Assembly (NCBI GenBank): GCA_028673005.1
Contig: CM054117.1
Coordinates: 36,263,756-36,327,755, forward strand
Source of the DNA: Tanypteryx hageni
Lineage: Eukaryota; Arthropoda; Insecta; Odonata; Petaluridae
DNA length: 64,000 bases
Direction of reading: 5' to 3'
Made by a program: the position numbers and the translations under genes. The notes under the pieces were generated by a model. That model was given only the letters and a program-made list of their open reading frames with translations, ran no database searches and was not told where the DNA came from. Each line of letters opens with the position of its first letter. The first letter of the stretch is position 1. This document shows positions 1 through 9,703 of this stretch, one piece after another.

Positions 1-370
1 GAATTGGAGAAATGATTGCATTGACAAAAATTTATTAAATTTTAAAAAGGGACACGGACTTTATAAACACCCTGTATCCACACACACGCTCCGCTTAAAG
101 GTTTGGAATATCACAACGAGAATGGGAACGGTCGATACCGCTTAAGGAAGTAATCGATACGTATGGAGGAGAAAAATTGCCAATTTTTCGACGATCCGGA
201 GACGAGAAAGCGACCTCGGAGAAACATCGTCGGGAAAATCAGAGAGGACGGGAAAATTCTTCCTACACGAGGTTTTCCGATTTCTGATTCTTTGAGCGTG
301 TGAGGGACGAAACGGGATGCAAAAAGTCGAGCCAAAAAGTCACCCGAATAAGGTAAGGGCCAGGAATAAA
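1..370. other. unique sequence, possible transposon terminus at left edge
   Basis: No gene is visible. Positions 50-77 read as a 'ggacacggactttataaacaccctgta'-type string split over the motif GGGACACGG and ACACCCTGTATCC; this resembles termini I associate with insect DNA transposons, but the partner end would lie outside the window. The rest is mixed-composition unique DNA. Short open frames here show no recognisable domain. Confidence 0.25.
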
Positions 371-1018
371 ATGGGAAGGAGAGGGATGAAATATCTGGCG
401 GAGAGAGTAGTACGGAGAAAGAAGATATTCTAGGTGATATTTGCTATTTTATGACTAGATTGAGGATGTTGACCTTGCAAATATGGCAGCGGGAATGAAA
501 AGCAGATGGGAGTGGGAATGGGATATCCGGGAGTGCAAAAGAAGGATTGGAGAGAGAGAGAGAGGGTGTGTAGGCGGAGAGAGAGAGAGAGAGAGTGGAG
601 GCGGAGAGAGTGAGAGAGAGTGGAGGCGGAGAGAGAAAAATGGTACGGCGTAAATAGACGGAGGAAAATGTGCGCAAGAGAGAGGAAGGGTGAAAGAGCC
701 AGCGTAGAGATTAAGAAGAAAGGAAAAAAAGGAACACGGTATTGTGATCGAAAGGGATGAAAAGAGAGCGTATAAGGAAGCGAACGAACGAAGGGAGTGA
801 GCGCAAAAGGAAAGGAGGGAGGGGCAATAGGATTGAATATGAGGGTGAGGCCAAAGGGTAAAAAGCACAGAAGGGGAGAAAGAGAGGGGTAGAGAGGGAG
901 AAGAGGTGGCAGAATGGGAATCCATGGAGTGGAGAGGGGAGGAGAAGTAAGAAGGGAGAGGGGAAGAGGACGAAAGAGAGGCAGTCGACGGAAGCTATTG
1001 GAACGCGCCGTGAATTTC
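371..1018. repeat. purine-rich (GA) tract
   Basis: The plus strand is strongly purine-biased, with GAGAGA runs and a roughly 13-bp GAGGCGGAGAGAG motif repeated imperfectly between about 560 and 640. Open frames on the minus strand here encode only Ser/Leu/Pro/Phe-rich low-complexity peptides, as expected from translating a polypyrimidine strand, and are not called as genes. The tract ends abruptly near 1010 where the opposite bias begins. Confidence 0.7.
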
Positions 1019-2045
1019 ATTCCAAAAAACTCGCCCTCTCTCTCTTCTCCTCTCCCTAGTCTCACACCCACACCATCCGTTCCATTTCCCTCCCCTGCCC
1101 TCTCCGCCACCCTCTCTTTTCTCTACCTCCCTGCCCTCCGCTACCCTCACTTCGCTCCCGGAAACCTGATCCAAACTCGCTCCCATCTTTACGACACCCT
1201 ACCACAACTCCCTCTCTTCTCCTCCCTCTCTTCTACCTTAACCCTCCATTCCTATTTTACTCTCCCCCTCATAACTTCACCCGCCATCTCACCTTTCTAT
1301 CATCCCTCCTTTTGCTCCATCCCTCTTCCTCTTTCACCTCCCTCCATTCATATAAAAAAATTCCCCTTTTTGTTACTTGCCCCCTGCTCCTAAGAGAAAG
1401 CACCCTTTCCTACCCCTTATTTAGCATTGCCGACCTCTTGACTGCTTTGGCATGGGCGGGTGGAGAGGAATCTCCCATCTTCCACTTCTCTTCTTATTCA
1501 ACTTACTCTTCCATTTAATTTTCCCTTGGTAATCCCATCATTTTCTTCCCTCTCATTTCACTCCTTTCTTATTCCATTCCTACCTCCCCGTTCCCCTCAG
1601 ACTCCACCCTCCTCCTTTACCTAAACCCCCTCCTCGACTATCCTTTTTGAATGGAAATAAAAATATTCCCGGGGATTCCCCCGATGCCAGAGAAAGGGAC
1701 TTTCCACGGTCCCAGTTTCTTCCCCATTAAAGAAATATCAATCAATCAACTCCGCAACTCTTTACTGTCTCACAGATTCATCTCCCGTTGGCGAAGTTAT
1801 AACCCTCTCCCACCCCTCAAACCACGCAGCTTGCACGCTCCTCATCCTCCAGTTCCGACTGCCTCTTTCCCTCCTCCCTCAAGCGCCTCCTCGACTCCGC
1901 CCCTTCTCCATTGTGCCCCTCCCCTACACTCCTTCACTTCAATTCTGCTCGAGAGGCCTTCGAACACATCTCCCTTCACTCGAGGCCAAACAAGCCTTCC
2001 GGCGTTGCCACGTCTACCCCCATTCCCATAGCCTCCTCCCTTTTT
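1019..2045. repeat. pyrimidine-rich (CT) tract
   Basis: For about 1 kb the plus strand is pyrimidine-rich (CCTCTCT, CCCTCC and similar), the mirror image of the preceding purine block. Overlapping open frames in several phases encode Ser/Pro/Leu-rich peptides with no domain, so they are treated as composition artefacts. The bias fades at the poly-T stretch near 2040. Confidence 0.65.
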
Positions 2046-3400
2046 TTAACAATGAAAAAGAGTTAGCACATCACGGTCTTCGCCATTATGATGCATGTTT
2101 TTTGTACTCAACCTTCGATCTCGACGTAAAACGTTATTTGTTTTCGAGCGTTATCCAAGATTATTTTTTCTGATTTCGCGATTCTCTGGAAAATGTTTTC
2201 GGGCTATAGGAGCTGATATTCATGCACGAAGCGAATATTCTCGTTGAAAAAGCTTTTGTGCATTACGTGTCAAGGATTCAGAAATAGGATTACTTTATAT
2301 CGAAAAAAAGCATAACGGGGAAAGGTGTAATTTCGTAAACAAAAAAATTCAGCTAAACCTTGAAATTTTATTAGGATAAACAGTTAAGGATAATATTTCT
2401 TTAATTATAAGATTTTCAAGAGCGAGACAATATGAATCTCGATAAAACATTACAGCAACTGGCCGAATCAATTGCTCAAGTTTATATTGATTAAAACATT
2501 TCTTATCTATCAATTATTCAATGCATAACTGCTAAAAACCCTTGAAGAAAAAATAACCGTTAATTTTTATGAAGCGAAGAAGGAATAAAAAACTCAATGA
2601 ACAAAGAGACGTGCTATGATCTCTTCAAAATGAAAAAGTAATTTCTGACAATGTGTCACTGAAGAAAAATGTACGCGTACGACTTCGCCACTAATTTTCT
2701 GCTGCAAAATAAGCAACTACGAAACAAAATTGTCCTCGTGCCCTACGGATTACAAAACCTAATCCCAGCTTTACTTCCACTCTTTAACAACCCTCTCTTC
2801 AGAATTCCTCCTCATCCTCGCAATAAATCATCTTTCGCTAATTTCTCTCCCCTTTCCTCCCTCGCCGATCGTTGATGATATTCCCCATTTTCTATAGCGA
2901 CGAATTGGATTACAATCTCCCACTTTCATATGCAGCCATCACCGAACGCTTTGTTAAGAAATGTAGGGAAGAAAATGGCGAGGGATAGGAGGATATGCGA
3001 TTCTGAGACTTTGAAAGGCAAAATCCTAAGAACCGGATAGAGTATGGATTAAAGACCGAAATTGGTAGATAATTTGATCGAATGACAAGTTTTTATTCTC
3101 GCTCCCTTTCGAAGGAAAATTCTAGTCACCTATTTTTAAAATTACTTCCCTCGCTTAAAAGATACGGCCTTATAAAAGCCGCGGTCAGGGCGAGATCGTC
3201 ACGTTTTTAATAATTTTGGAAAAAGGACCGGGAAACGTAACTGCGAGGGAAAAATCCCCGTCGGACTGACAGGAGGGCAGGAAATGGCAAGGGCAAATAC
3301 AAAAAAAAAACTACTCGCCCCATATTTTTTCCACACATCACTCCCTCCACCCGGACATTTCGGGTTAGGAGGCCCCTAAAGCACTCGCTAGATTCTATCT
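2046..3400. other. AT-richer unique sequence, no gene seen
   Basis: Mixed AT-rich unique DNA. No coding region, repeat array, transposon end or RNA gene was recognised. A short poly-A run lies at about 3300. Confidence 0.5.
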
Positions 3401-3765
3401 AAAGCTAAAGCTTGACCATTCCAACCCAGGCCATTTCATTTTTGCCATCCTCCTCTCCCCTATACTCCCTTCTCTCCGCCCCAGAATCGATCTCCGGCTC
3501 CTTAACCTTCCCCTCCCCAGCCATCCTTCCCCTACAACCCATCCCATTCCTCCTCCCCCACATACCTCCCTCACATCATTTCTCCAGGGTAATGGGAAAG
3601 GAACTTACTTGCCCTTCCATGTAATTTTTTCCCTCTCCCCACCCTACCGACACTCTCCCATTCATCCTACACAACCACCTTTTCTACGGCTCTCCTTCGC
3701 TATTTTCACCTCCACCCTCACCACCTCCTTCCCTCCGTTCTCCCGCGGAGAGAAGCTCTCACCGA
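3401..3765. repeat. pyrimidine-rich tract
   Basis: CT-rich plus strand with CCTCCCC-type strings. Open frames are Ser/Pro/Leu low complexity and are not supported as genes. Confidence 0.55.
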
Positions 3766-4655
3766 ACCGATGGGTTTCGAGAGCCCTGCCAAAAATTCCA
3801 CTTCTATAGCGAGAGAGAGAGCAAAAGGAGGAGAGAGGGGAAGAGACTCCTCTTTAGTCCGTCGAAAGGCAGAAATCAAGTGTTGCAGCACATTAAACGA
3901 TTCCAATTTCTCATCACTCTCTTTATCTCCCTCTTTCTCTCTCAATAACGGAGATCGCCGAAATTCAAAATGATCTTGACGCGAACGCTGCATTATCTCT
4001 CCGTCGTTCGCTGGCCACGTTAGAACTGCCATTTACCTCGCTACTTGAATCGGTAGAAAGAGTTTCTTTTTAAAAACTCGTCGACTCACTTGGCACGGTT
4101 TTTTCGGAAATCGTCGCCTCCACGGCTATGGCTCCAATGGAGGTTGATTGACACGTTTTAATTTTTTCCACGCGTGCACTTAACGGGCTAATGAATGAGA
4201 CCCACCGATTGAAGAGACACTTCGTAGAGGCGGACGAAGGGACATGAATCGCCACTTTGAAAAAAATCGCAGACTATAATAGGCAACTGATTGACGTGAA
4301 TTAATTTTTCTTCGATTTATCGAAATAATCGTGGCGTTGATTGAAGTACACGCTGATATGTGAACTAGGGAGAAAATTCAAAAATAGATAGTTAAACCAA
4401 AAATATATTTTGGTCGCACATTTACTAACTCGCCTTGTTTGCCATGCCTCAGGAAACAACAAGCGAATATTCCGATTCAGTAAAATAGATGGAGGCCCGA
4501 CACTCAAGACCATTCTCGATAAACAATCTGATTGACGTTTACGCGTCGAAGAATTCACTGATAGCGACAAAACAAAAACGGCGACGATTAATAAACGACA
4601 ACGACGAAATAAACATTCCCCATAAACAAGTTCTGACGACCCACTCTATCAGGGG
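3766..4655. other. unique sequence, no gene seen
   Basis: Mixed-composition DNA with normal CpG frequency. It contains a short GAGAGA run near 3810 and no recognisable coding or RNA feature. The largest open frame (about 100 codons, minus strand, 3718-4032) has no motif and is compatible with chance. Confidence 0.45.
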
Positions 4656-5010
4656 CCAAAAAAAAAAAAAAAGAACAGGGCGCCGTAAGGTTCAGAGGTG
4701 TAGCAATGACAGAGGAAAGATTGGTAGCGTGGGAAGATGGAATTTTCAGACGGGAGAATGATAAGGGCACGCCGAGGGAGGGTTTTATGGAAGGGGTTGG
4801 AAAGGAGTAGAGAAGTGGAGGAAGAAGAAGGTACGAAGTTGCTCAAGAGGGCGCGCGGGCATGAGCGCAAAGGGGTTGTTTTTAAGGGCGTTTATTTTTC
4901 AGGAAGAAGAAAAAAAGGAAAGGCGGGCTGGGTTGATGAGGTGAAGGGGGTTAAGAGGTTGGGCGGGTGAAAGTAAGAAAAGAGAGGAAAACATTCAGAG
5001 AGGAGGAGCC
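4656..5010. repeat. purine-rich tract with poly-A
   Basis: The tract begins with a 15-base A run near 4658 and continues with GGAAGAAGAAGG-like sequence to about 5010. Encoded peptides are Arg/Lys/Glu/Gly-rich and are not considered genes. Confidence 0.5.
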
Positions 5011-5740
5011 TCGAGGCATTCCTCAAAACCTTTAAAAACGTCTCCAGCATCAACTACGGTAAAACGCCCCCCTTCAATTTCCTCCCGAGAAATACTCCCC
5101 CCCCCTCCCTGCCTAGTATTCCTCCCTAGTGTGTCAGCCTCTCTTTATCCCTCTGCACTCAGTAAAAAAGGAAACATTCCTAAAATAGAGCAACTAATAT
5201 AAGAGTGAAAACTAGGCTCACAACTAAGCCTTTCGTGATAAGGGATTATTTTTGCTGCTAGATCTGAAAATGTAGTATTTTCTCATCCAGCGAGGCAGAA
5301 TAAGCTATTCGTACAATACTTTAAAATCTACTCGCTTGTATTAAGTCTCGAAGACCTTGGTTTAGCAACTGCTGTCCTAAGTTAAAACAAAGAGGACATT
5401 TAGAATTAAAACAAAATCTCAAAACTTCGATGAAAATCACTTCGTTTGTTTATGGTGAAGATCATTTTCGAAGAATAAGTGAATCCACTTAAACTGAAAA
5501 TTTCAAATACACTAAAATCGACCAAAATTCAGCAGCTCGCCAGACTAAACAGACAAAATTACGCGATATGGATTTCGATATTTCCAAGTCGACCTGTTTC
5601 TAAATCCCAACTACCTACACACAAATTCGACGATTTCATTCGCAAAATAACTAGCCTGCTCGCCTGCAGGCCGTGTTCCAGACAATGTCCATTTAGCGCC
5701 TACTCTCTCAACACCTTGGGAAAGAAAAACTAAATTCTCT
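5011..5740. other. unique sequence, no gene seen
   Basis: A brief C-rich stretch near 5095-5110 is followed by AT-richer unique DNA. An 84-codon open frame at 5479-5733 has no recognisable motif. Confidence 0.45.
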
Positions 5741-6245
5741 CGCGAAACCTCTTCAAAACTTCCTTCCCATGCAAACCCATTCTACCTCCACCCCCTCCTC
5801 CCTGCACCCTTCCCGCGCTCCCAAACACCTTGGGATTTCCAAACACGTCTTGAGAAAATGTGTCATCCCATCAACTCTTTACCACGAGTCACCTCAAACA
5901 AGAGTAGTGTAGGAAACCCTTATAACCAGAGCGAGGCGAAGGCAACAGCACTGCTTGAGATCCTCGCACTCGGATGAGCACCCACCCCACTTCCTCTCCC
6001 TACGCCTGCTCATCACAAACTCCCCCTTCTCTCCCCTCTTCTTCGGGGCATCTTCTTCCCCACTTTGAAAATTTTCCAACCCCCTTTCCTTTCCATTTCG
6101 CCCCATTAAAAAAAAATCTCTCGCCACCTGTCCCGCGCCATGCATTACACCTTTCCTCCAAAACCTCCCTTCCCACCCTCCATCGCCCCACCTCAGATCC
6201 CGACGGAGCTATTTTTAAACCACATTATACCACCCCTCCGACGAC
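5741..6245. repeat. pyrimidine-rich tract
   Basis: CT-rich plus strand running up to the left boundary of the piggyBac-like nest at the TTAA of 6246-6249. Encoded Pro/Ser/His-rich frames are composition artefacts. Confidence 0.5.
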
Positions 6246-6495
6246 TTAACCCATTAACGCCTAGCGTGATCATAAGAATACGGCAGACATCGCAACATTT
6301 AAATTGTGCTATTGTCTTCATATCAGATACATTATATTTCTTTTTTGGCATAGGCCTTCTCAAAGGTTAGATAAAACTTTTTATATTGTTGCATATTTAC
6401 TTTAAACTATAGTTTTTGACTTGTGACAACTTGAATTTGACACACCCCATTAATCCGCTTCGAAGCTATGTAATACTTGATTACATCGCTTATGG

Positions 6496-6974
6496 CAGCG
6501 TTTCCCAACCGGTGGTTCGCATACCCCTAGGGATTCGTGAAATAAATCCTTGGGGTTCGAGAGAAAAATTTGTTAGTGGTGTTTTTTTTCACTTTATTGG
6601 TTCTACAATTCTTACCAATATTTTAATATTATTTATATCAGTTGCATGGATTTATTTTCAATTTTTTCTTTGTTTAAAGAATTATACTTGAATTTTACAG
6701 GGTACCAACTAGAAACTGATGACAATATCAGAGATTCTGATTTTATTGTGAACGTTTACATACTATGTGCTATATAAAATTTGTATTTTTTATGAATTAA
6801 ACACTTTCAAAAAGATTTTTTTTTGTAAAACTTACTCTCCATTATAAGAGGTTTGCCGCCAAAACTGTTGCAACTCAATGGGTTTGCGAAGAGAAAAGGT
6901 TAATCCAAGGGGTTCGCGACGAGAAATAGATTAGCTCAAGGGGTTCGCGAAGTGAAAAAGGTTGGGAACCGCTG
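6496..6974. mobile_element. non-autonomous hAT element (479 bp)
   Basis: The left end is CAGCGTTTCCCAACC and the inverted right end is CAGCGGTTCCCAACC, 14 of 15 matching. Flanking 8-bp direct repeats are GCTTATGG (6488-6495) and GCTTATAG (6975-6982), one mismatch, as expected for a hAT target-site duplication. The interior is AT-rich with three copies of a GGGGTTCGCGA-like motif near the right end and no transposase frame. It sits inside the piggyBac-like nest, so it inserted after that sequence was present. Confidence 0.85.
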
Positions 6975-7167
6975 GCTTATAGCATGTACATTTGTTCTTT
7001 TGCATAATCTTTGCTACATATATATATTAATTATATGATGATTTAACTACAACACAAGTAACGTTGTTGTATTGTTGTACTTGCGACTTGTATAACACAA
7101 AACTTTTCCGCGTGATCATATGGACACGCTAGGCGAATCCATTAGCAATGTGATCGTAGCAGATCAA

Positions 7168-7248
7168 TTGTCTCGTTTCTGAACGATAGAATATCCGTCC
7201 GGCAAGTGGAAGACCCGGGTTCGATTCCCGGTCATAGCAGACTTTTTT
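7168..7248 (+). ncRNA. tRNA-like sequence with B box and T-run terminator
   Basis: Positions 7212-7231 hold a well-formed T arm: CCGGG stem, TTCGATT loop, CCCGG stem. This matches the RNA polymerase III B box GGTTCGANTCC. Upstream, GATAGAAT and a 7-base loop CCGGCAA resemble the D arm and anticodon loop of a tRNA(Gly)-type sequence, but position 33 is C rather than U and the acceptor stem does not pair convincingly. A run of six T follows at 7243-7248, a typical Pol III terminator. The 34 bp at 7201-7234 recur at 13938-13971 with one mismatch. It is best read as a tRNA-derived pseudogene or SINE head rather than a functional tRNA. Confidence 0.5.
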
Positions 7249-7278
7249 CTCGTTTCAAAATTATTCCCTAAATCTATA

Positions 7279-8160
7279 AAGGTAAAATGTACAAAATTTT
7301 AGTATCATTTTTCAATGTAGTCTCTTTGCTTTACCAAACACTTGTTAAATCGGTCCACAAGCTTCTTAATGCCACTTGAGAAGAAAGTTTTCAGCTGTTC
7401 TTGCAGCCAAGTATGCACCACTTCTTTGAAATCAATGTAAAAATCGACGTCCACGCAATGCTGTTTTCCGAGGACCAAACAGGTGACAATCACTTGGGGC
7501 AAGGTCCAGATTGTACGGTAAGTGAGGAAGAATTTCAAATTTAAACTCTTGAATTGTTTCGATGTTTGAAGCGGCTGAATGAGGTCGAGCATTGCCATGA
7601 TGCAAAGGAACACTTTTTGACAGCAATTCTCTGCGTTTACTGCAAATAGCACGAACCCTGCGATATTTCAGGCCATCGTGCATGATCGAATACACATATC
7701 CGTTGCTGATGTTTAATATTTCGGCAACAGCAGTAACAGTAATCCATCTGTTTTCTCGTATTAGAGTATTAACTCAACCAACATTTTTTGTTGTTGTTGA
7801 ATTTGTTGGATGGGCTGAACGTTCTTCATTAAGCAAACTTGTTCTGTTACTTTTGAACCTTTCCATCCATTCGTACAAATTTCTTTGACTTATACACTTT
7901 TTACCATACTGTGCTAACATTCTCCTGTAAATCTTGGAGGGTTTGACCCCTTCTGACAACAAAAATATCCTGACAGCACGTTGTTCACTAACGGTGCAAT
8001 CGGAAAGCGGAGTTGCCATGTTTACCCCTCAACTGTACGAGACATAATGAGCACTGGTAGCTGGAAAGACACGTTTAGACTTGTTTGACTACATAGCAAG
8101 TATGACGACCTTGAGATCGCGTTCTGACATTGTGTATTATTATTACACGCAAATTGCCTT
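7279..8160 (-). mobile_element. mariner element, internally deleted (882 bp)
   Basis: TA dinucleotides flank the element at 7277-7278 and 8161-8162. The inverted ends begin AAGGTAAAATG (left) and AAGGCAATTTG (right), related but diverged. The interior carries a broken mariner transposase on the minus strand. At 882 bp it is about 400 bp shorter than full-length mariners (near 1.3 kb). It lies directly upstream of the piggyBac transposase tail and probably inserted into that gene. Confidence 0.75.
7305..8019 (-). pseudogene. mariner transposase remnant
   Basis: The N-terminal frame (8019-7774) encodes a paired-like helix-turn-helix region with MATPLSDCTVSEQRAV and RMLAQYGKKCISQRNLYEW, characteristic of mariner transposases. 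After frame changes near 7774-7700, the sequence ISNGYVYSIMHDGLKYRRVRA follows in part, then jumps directly to LHHGNARPHSA and DLAPSDCHLFGP (7695-7432). Roughly 130 residues are missing between these points, including the first catalytic aspartate. In the second catalytic motif, normally HDNARPH, the aspartate is G. The C-terminal part continues in another frame to a stop at 7305. The gene is inactive. Confidence 0.85.
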
Positions 8161-8181
8161 TACTTTTTGATTTTCTCTATA

Positions 8182-8556
8182 TATATGGGAGGAACAGACA
8201 GAATGGATGAATATGTGTCCTATTATAGGATCGAAATTCGAGGGGGAAAATGGTGGTGGTGTTTATTTACGTGTCTATTAGACGAGTTATTACACGATGC
8301 ATGGGTTCTTCATAAAAAGTCAGGGACTGAAGTCTCACAATTAGACTTTCATCGTCAGTGTCAAAGGTTGGCACTTTGCCAGTCAGTGACGAAATTCGCC
8401 TTGATGGAGTATCCAAATACTTGATAATGTCAGGAAACAGACGCCGTTGTGCTAGTGAAAGATGTTCTAGTACTGTGCGCACATTTTGGATAAAATGTGA
8501 TGCAGGATTATGTATTACATGCTTTTCAAAATTTCATAAACGTTACTCATTTCTCT
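8182..8556 (+). pseudogene. piggyBac transposase, C-terminal remnant
   Basis: The frame at 8167-8424 encodes YMGGTDRMDEYVSYYRIEI and then RGGKWWWCLFTCLLDE, the diagnostic GG(V/T)DRMD and KWWW..LF block near the C-terminus of piggyBac transposases. A second plus frame (roughly 8420-8555) continues with RRRCASERC and then KCDAGLCITCFSKFHK, the cysteine-rich zinc-binding tail of these proteins. A frameshift near 8424 separates the two frames. Everything N-terminal, including the upstream catalytic region, is missing where the mariner is inserted (right edge 8160). The protein would bind and cleave piggyBac ends at TTAA sites; this copy cannot. Confidence 0.85.
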
Positions 8557-8638
8557 GCCTAATATTTTATTTATCTATTGTAAATAATTGTAAATATGAA
8601 CAAAATCGAAAAAAATAAAACTCCGGCGTTAAGGGTTC

Positions 8639-9040
8639 AAGCCTTTCTCCCTCTGCCTCTTTTCCCCTCGTACTAGATTCTTTGCTTTTGCAAAGTGTGT
8701 ACTTCGCAAACAATGCATTTAACGTCCTATGAATCTTTCGCACCTCATGTCAAACAAATCGCTGTCCCACTCCTATTCCTCCGCGATCGATATAAATTCT
8801 GTGATAGCATGTTGACTAACACTTCCATTAAAAACGCTACGCCCATTCCGCTAAGAAGTTTTGGAATTTACCAGCCAATCACTCCAAATTATATTAACTA
8901 GTTCGTGCAAAAGATTCGGAACGCGTTTGGTTAAAAGAGTTAGTTTATTACGGAGCAAATTGCCTGCTTTCATTGCATATCTGTGACGCCGAATCTAATT
9001 CTCTGAACTTAGGCAAAAAAAATTAGCCATTACTCATTCA
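8639..9040. other. unique sequence, no gene seen
   Basis: Mixed-composition sequence between two transposons. It begins with a short CT-rich stretch and shows no coding or RNA feature. Confidence 0.45.
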
Positions 9041-9703
9041 TCTATATATACATCTATATAAAAGCGAGACAGTACGCTTGTCTGTCTGATAACTCCTCCC
9101 ACACTATTAGACCAATCTCTACCAAGCTTGGCAGGGTGACTCATACGGTCCCAAGAAGTAACATGAAGGGGCCAAAATTCTCACCAAGTTTCTCACAAAA
9201 ACGTTATTTTAATGTCCCTAAGTTTCTTTAAACCCTTTGGTGCTGACGGCGTCAAATTTTGTATTTTGTTATTCATTTAGATTTGAAGGCCAACGAGGCA
9301 TTCTTTTTCTCCGAAATATCAGGGTTCGAGTCCAGGATCAATTTTTCTTTCTTTTACGGGATTTGAGTGCGATGCAGTCTTTGGCAATTCTCGAATTTTC
9401 ATCACTGAATAAATTCTTTAATTGTACTTCACATTTTACAAGACGCAGGGAGAGGAAAATGTTTTAATTGCGTTAGCAAAAAATATATTCGTATAGAAAA
9501 ATACATAATGGCATGTTTGGCACTTTCTTGAAATTCTATCTTCGAAACTCAAGTTGTAATTATGTCCGGTCATTGACTTTTTTGTGGTAAATGTACTTTT
9601 TTCGAATACATTTTCTAATCGGTGCTTCACAGATCATGTAAAAGTTTGTCACACATGAAGTATATTGGATTTAACCGAGTAACCCCCGGGTACTTCAGCT
9701 AGT
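9041..9703 (+). mobile_element. Helentron/Helitron-like non-autonomous element
   Basis: The left part reads TCTATATATACATCTATATA followed by AAAGCGAGACAG and a GTCTGTCTG segment; the right part ends GGGTACTTCAGCTAGT. Paired 'tatataaaagcga...' starts and 'gggta...cagctagt' ends are the recurrent boundaries of arthropod Helentron-type (Helitron2/HINE) elements. No flanking duplication is visible, consistent with Helitron-type insertion. No Rep/helicase frame is present. Internally GGGTTCGAGTCC (9322-9333) followed by a T-run at 9342 resembles a Pol III B box and terminator. Exact boundaries are approximate. Confidence 0.55.

Larger units (their letters stand above)
6246..8638 (+). mobile_element. 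piggyBac-like element, degraded and interrupted
   Basis: The left end is TTAA (6246-6249) followed by CCCATTAACGCC. The right end, read inverted, is ACCCTTAACGCC (about 8625-8637) flanked by TTCA, a one-base variant of TTAA. TTAA target sites and CCC..TTAACGCC ends are the piggyBac pattern. A transposase remnant lies on the plus strand near the right end. Subtracting the nested hAT (6496-6974) and mariner (7279-8160) leaves only about 1 kb, so most of the transposase is gone. The left half may instead be a separate piggyBac-type MITE: CGCCTAGCGTGATCAT near 6259 is mirrored by CACGCTAGGCG near 7126-7136, so two adjacent related elements are possible. Confidence 0.65.

Noticed and set aside
7201..7239. 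Functional tRNA gene
   Set aside because: The T arm is perfect, but the acceptor stem does not pair, position 33 of the anticodon loop is not U, and the A box is weak; called tRNA-like only.
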